From Streptomyces luteolus (GTDB lineage: Bacteria > Actinomycetota > Actinomycetes > Streptomycetales > Streptomycetaceae), in contig NZ_JASCIS010000010.1 in the NCBI RefSeq assembly GCF_029968015.1, forward strand, positions 62,001-126,000: a DNA stretch of 64,000 bases, read 5' to 3'. Below are positions 61,541 through 64,000 of the stretch, in pieces (the stretch's first letter is position 1; each line of letters begins with the position of its first letter). The notes beneath the pieces were generated by a model, which saw only the letters and a list, made by a program, of their open reading frames with translations, did no database searches and was not told the DNA's origin. The translations under genes were made by a program, and so were the position numbers.

Positions 61541-62625
61541 GCCGAAGCTCCCGCCGTGGACATCCGGTCGGTGCGTGCGATCCAGATGAGCAGCGGGCCG
61601 CCGATGAAGGCGAGGAGCACGCTGACCGGGGTCTCCCAGGGGCGGATCACGACGCGGGCGAGCAGGTCGGCGACGATCAGGACGCCCGCCGCGACCAGTG
61701 CGGAGAGCAGCAGTTGGGACCCGATCCGGGGACCGCTGACCGTGCGGGCCGCGTACGGGGCGAGCAGCCCGAGGAAGGCGACGGGACCGGCGAGCGCGAC
61801 CGCCGAACCGGCGAGCAGCGTCACCGCCCCGGCGACCACGACCCGGATACGGCCCGGGTGGTGGCCGAGGGAGCGGGCGCTGTCGTCGCCGAGGGCGAGC
61901 GCGCCGAGCGGCCTGGCACAGCCGAACGCGACGAGCAGGCCGACGGCGATCAGCGGCAGCAGCGGATACGTGTCGGAGGTCTCGATGCCCGCGAGCGAAC
62001 CAATGGTCCAGTAGCGGTAGGTGTCGAAGGTCGACTGGGTGCTGAGCAGCACGTACGAGGTCAGTCCGTGGAAGGTCGCGCCGAGCGCGGAGCCGGCGAG
62101 GACGAGCCGCAGCGGGGATCCCGCGGCGCGTCCGGAGGCGGCGAGCAGCAGGACGACGGCGCTCGCGGCCATGCCGCCGACGAGGGCCCAGACCAGCATC
62201 GCGTAGGGGGAGTCGACCCCGAAGTACGTGAGACCGATCACCACGCCGAGCGCGGCGCCGGAGTTGACGCCGAGAAGTCCGGTCTCGGCGAGCGGGTTGC
62301 GCGTGACGGCCTGGAGGAGACAGCCCGCGGCGCCGAGACAGACGCCGACGAGGACGGCGGCGACGGTGCGCGGCAGGCGTACGTCCATGACGGCCAGGCG
62401 TACTTGGGCGTCCGCGCGGGCCGAGGGGTCGCCGAGGAGGAAGTCCCAGGCGCGTCCGACGGTGCTGGAGCCGGTGCCGATCAGGAGCGAGAGCAGGGCC
62501 AGGAGGAGCAGGAGTACCGCAAGTGCGGCCGCCGCCAGGAGGGTTGGGCGATGTATCCGTTTCGGCCTGGTTATCGGCGGTTCGGTCTGGGCCCCGGACA
62601 CCCCGCCCACTTGCGTGATCGACAT
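61537..62625 (-). CDS. Iron-siderophore ABC transporter permease (FecCD family), first gene
   Basis: 362 aa with FecCD motifs RLPRTVAAVLVGVCLGAAGC, NPLAETGLLGVNSGAALG and GPVAFLGLLAPYAART. It pairs with the following permease. ATG 62625 touches the iron box, so the transcript may be leaderless or nearly so. Divergent from the siderophore-binding protein, with one regulatory region for both. Confidence 0.94.
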   Translation of the reverse strand: MSITQVGGVSGAQTEPPITRPKRIHRPTLLAAAALAVLLLLLALLSLLIGTGSSTVGRAWDFLLGDPSARADAQVRLAVMDVRLPRTVAAVLVGVCLGAAGCLLQAVTRNPLAETGLLGVNSGAALGVVIGLTYFGVDSPYAMLVWALVGGMAASAVVLLLAASGRAAGSPLRLVLAGSALGATFHGLTSYVLLSTQSTFDTYRYWTIGSLAGIETSDTYPLLPLIAVGLLVAFGCARPLGALALGDDSARSLGHHPGRIRVVVAGAVTLLAGSAVALAGPVAFLGLLAPYAARTVSGPRIGSQLLLSALVAAGVLIVADLLARVVIRPWETPVSVLLAFIGGPLLIWIARTDRMSTAGASA

Positions 62626-62643
62626 AAAGTTAGCCTAACCTAA
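62625..62643 (-). promoter_or_regulatory. Iron box (DmdR/IdeR-type operator)
   Basis: Read on the minus strand, TTAGGTTAGGCTAACTTTA matches the 19-bp actinobacterial iron box (consensus from memory TTAGGTTAGGCTMACCTAA) at all but about three positions. It lies between the divergent permease and binding-protein genes and implies repression when iron is sufficient. Confidence 0.88.
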
Positions 62644-62768
62644 GTGACGCAACGGGTTGCTGCCCGGGGTGAATGCCCCGCCATGCCCAGCTGTGCACCG
62701 CCATGCCCAGATTTGCCTACCCGAAGTGCCGTCCGGCACGGGAACCTGAACCTTCGGAGACGTACGCC

Positions 62769-63746
62769 ATGTCCACTCACACCACTCCTCGCGCCCGGCT
62801 GACCGCGGTGGCCGCCGTCACCATCGCCTCCGCGCTCACGCTCACCGCCTGTGGATCGGACAAGGCCGACACCACCGCCAACACCGGTGGCGGCGACGCC
62901 AAAAAGGTGTCGGTCACCGACGCCACCGGCAAGAAGGTCCAGGTCCCGGCCGAACCGAAGAACGTCGTCGCGCTCAGCGAGATGGACCTCGACTCCTCGC
63001 TCGCCCTCGGCGTGCGGCCGGTCGGACTCACCGCGGGCCGCGGCCAGAAGGGTGCCCCCGAGTACCTGGCCGGCGAGGCCAAGGGCATCCCCGTCGTCGG
63101 CGCCGTCACCGGACCCGACATCGAGAAGGTGCTGCAGGCCAAGCCGGACGTCATCCTCGCCGGACAGCTCGCCGACCAGCAGGTGCTCAAGCAGCTGTCC
63201 GAGATAGCCCCGACCGTCGTCACCGTCGACAGGACGAAGAGCTGGAAGAAGGCCCTCTCCCTCACCGGCCAGGTGCTCGGCAAGGAGAACGAGGCCAAGG
63301 ACTTCCTCGCCGACTACGACAAGAAGACCGCCGAGCTGAAGAAGAACCTCGGCGACAACGCCGGCGCCACCGTGTCCGTGGCCCGCTACTCCGCCAAGGG
63401 CACCGCCGTCATGCAGCAGGGCGTGTTCATCTCCGACGTCCTGAAGGACCTCGGCTTCAAGCGGCCCGGCATCCAGAACGACAAGGGCCAGGGCCACTCC
63501 ACGCCGCTCAGCGACGAGGACCTGAAGCAGATCGACGCCGACTGGCTGTTCATCGGCACCCTCGCCTCCACCGGCAAGGACGCCGACCTCTTCGGCGAGC
63601 TCAAGGACAAGGCCGCGTACAAGCAGCTCGATGCCGTACGCGACCGGCACGTCACCGAGATCGACGGCTCCAAGTGGACCAGCCTCGGCGGCGCCAACGC
63701 GGCCGTCTCCGTGCTCGACGACATCGAGAAGGCGATGGCCAAGTGA
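62769..63746 (+). CDS. Iron-siderophore-binding lipoprotein (FepB/FecB type)
   Basis: 325 aa. The signal peptide ends in the lipobox LTACG near residue 28. The mature part has the periplasmic-binding-protein class III pattern: VSVTDATGKKVQVPAEPKNV, LSEMDLDSSLALGV, KVLQAKPDVILAGQLADQQ, SKWTSLGGANAAVSVLDDI. It should capture a ferric siderophore outside the membrane for the divergently encoded importer. The stop overlaps the next start by four bases (GTGA), tying uptake to the following biosynthetic gene. Confidence 0.94.
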   Translation: MSTHTTPRARLTAVAAVTIASALTLTACGSDKADTTANTGGGDAKKVSVTDATGKKVQVPAEPKNVVALSEMDLDSSLALGVRPVGLTAGRGQKGAPEYLAGEAKGIPVVGAVTGPDIEKVLQAKPDVILAGQLADQQVLKQLSEIAPTVVTVDRTKSWKKALSLTGQVLGKENEAKDFLADYDKKTAELKKNLGDNAGATVSVARYSAKGTAVMQQGVFISDVLKDLGFKRPGIQNDKGQGHSTPLSDEDLKQIDADWLFIGTLASTGKDADLFGELKDKAAYKQLDAVRDRHVTEIDGSKWTSLGGANAAVSVLDDIEKAMAK

Positions 63747-64000
63747 CCCCTTCCGCACCCGAACTCGCAGGCCGCACCGCGCTCGTGACCGGTGCGGGAC
63801 AGGGCATCGGCGAAGCTGTGGCCCGCGCGCTCGCCGCGTGCGGCGCCCAGGTCGTGGCCGTCGACCGTGAGGCCGCCGGCGTCAAGGAACTCGCCGACGA
63901 CTACCCCGGCGGCCAGGTCGTCGCCCGGGAACTCGACGTCACCCTCGGCCCCGCGGTCGACGAGCTCGTCGACGAGGTGGAACGTGTCATCGGCCCGCTC
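63743..64000 (+). CDS. SDR dehydrogenase, probable 2,3-dihydro-2,3-dihydroxybenzoate dehydrogenase, 5' part
   Basis: 86 codons to the window edge. The SDR dinucleotide site is RTALVTGAGQGIGEAVARAL near residue 12 (TGxxxGIG), followed by QVVAVDREAAG with Asp at the end of strand 2, the NAD-preferring form. Coupling to a siderophore-binding protein suggests the DhbA/EntA step of 2,3-dihydroxybenzoate synthesis and the start of a catechol siderophore (griseobactin-like) cluster. This identification rests on context; SDR membership is certain. Confidence 0.7.
   Translation, partial: MTPSAPELAGRTALVTGAGQGIGEAVARALAACGAQVVAVDREAAGVKELADDYPGGQVVARELDVTLGPAVDELVDEVERVIGPL

Overview
The window is a high-G+C (roughly 70 percent) actinobacterial chromosome segment, almost certainly Streptomyces. 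The evidence is strong G/C bias at third codon positions, many GTG starts, 1- to 4-base stop/start overlaps, and lineage markers: the clpP3-clpP4-popR locus, the sulfate-assimilation operon led by the short MSRAGIALV... leader peptide, an OtrA-type ribosomal protection protein and a DmdR-type iron box. I found no rRNA, tRNA, CRISPR array, complete insertion sequence or prophage.

Layout. 1-6.1 kb: Tat-exported PhoX-like protein (3' end cut by the window edge), ZapE ATPase, a RibD-type reductase, a small conserved protein, murC and msrB. 6.2-9.2 kb: a secreted SpaA-type adhesin and a DUF574 methyltransferase. 9.3-13 kb: a Clp locus with clpP3, clpP4 (catalytic His replaced by Gly), the activator popR ending in an LAA degron, and a clpX paralogue; two tandem PopR-like operators lie upstream of clpP3. 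13-31 kb: mostly single-gene housekeeping and regulatory functions (TetR with a thioredoxin-like tail, Nudix, LCM methyltransferase, tyrosine phosphatase, PDZ protein, phosphodiesterase, M24 peptidase, treZ, GNAT, FHA, M14 peptidase, MFS, HEPN protein, DEDDh exonuclease, phosphotransferase). 31.3-34.4 kb: a sugar ABC importer operon. 34.5-41.7 kb: macrolide glycosyltransferase, CDP-alcohol phosphatidyltransferase, subtilase, small proteins and a membrane glycosyltransferase.

51.6 to 41.8 kb, minus strand, is one long sulfur operon: leader peptide, siroheme sulfite reductase, two very small ORFs, cysH, cysC, cysD, cysN, an SsuABC-type importer and a sirohydrochlorin chelatase. It covers sulfonate/sulfate uptake, sulfate activation, reduction to sulfide and supply of siroheme. 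52.5-59.6 kb: otrA with a start-codon-sequestering hairpin and an overlapping upstream ORF, a GAF regulator, an acyl-CoA dehydrogenase, a YihY-family membrane protein and a glyoxalase-fold protein. 59.6-64 kb: a siderophore ABC importer with an iron box, followed by the start of a DHB-dehydrogenase-like gene that probably opens a catechol siderophore cluster.

Two features run through the window. Short tandem repeats (6-24 bp units) occur both between genes and in frame inside coding linkers. A 12-bp palindrome, CACGCGCGCGTG, is found six times between 20.7 and 26.9 kb and nowhere else that I could see. The strongest candidate for an undescribed mechanism is the otrA leader (52.51-52.60 kb).
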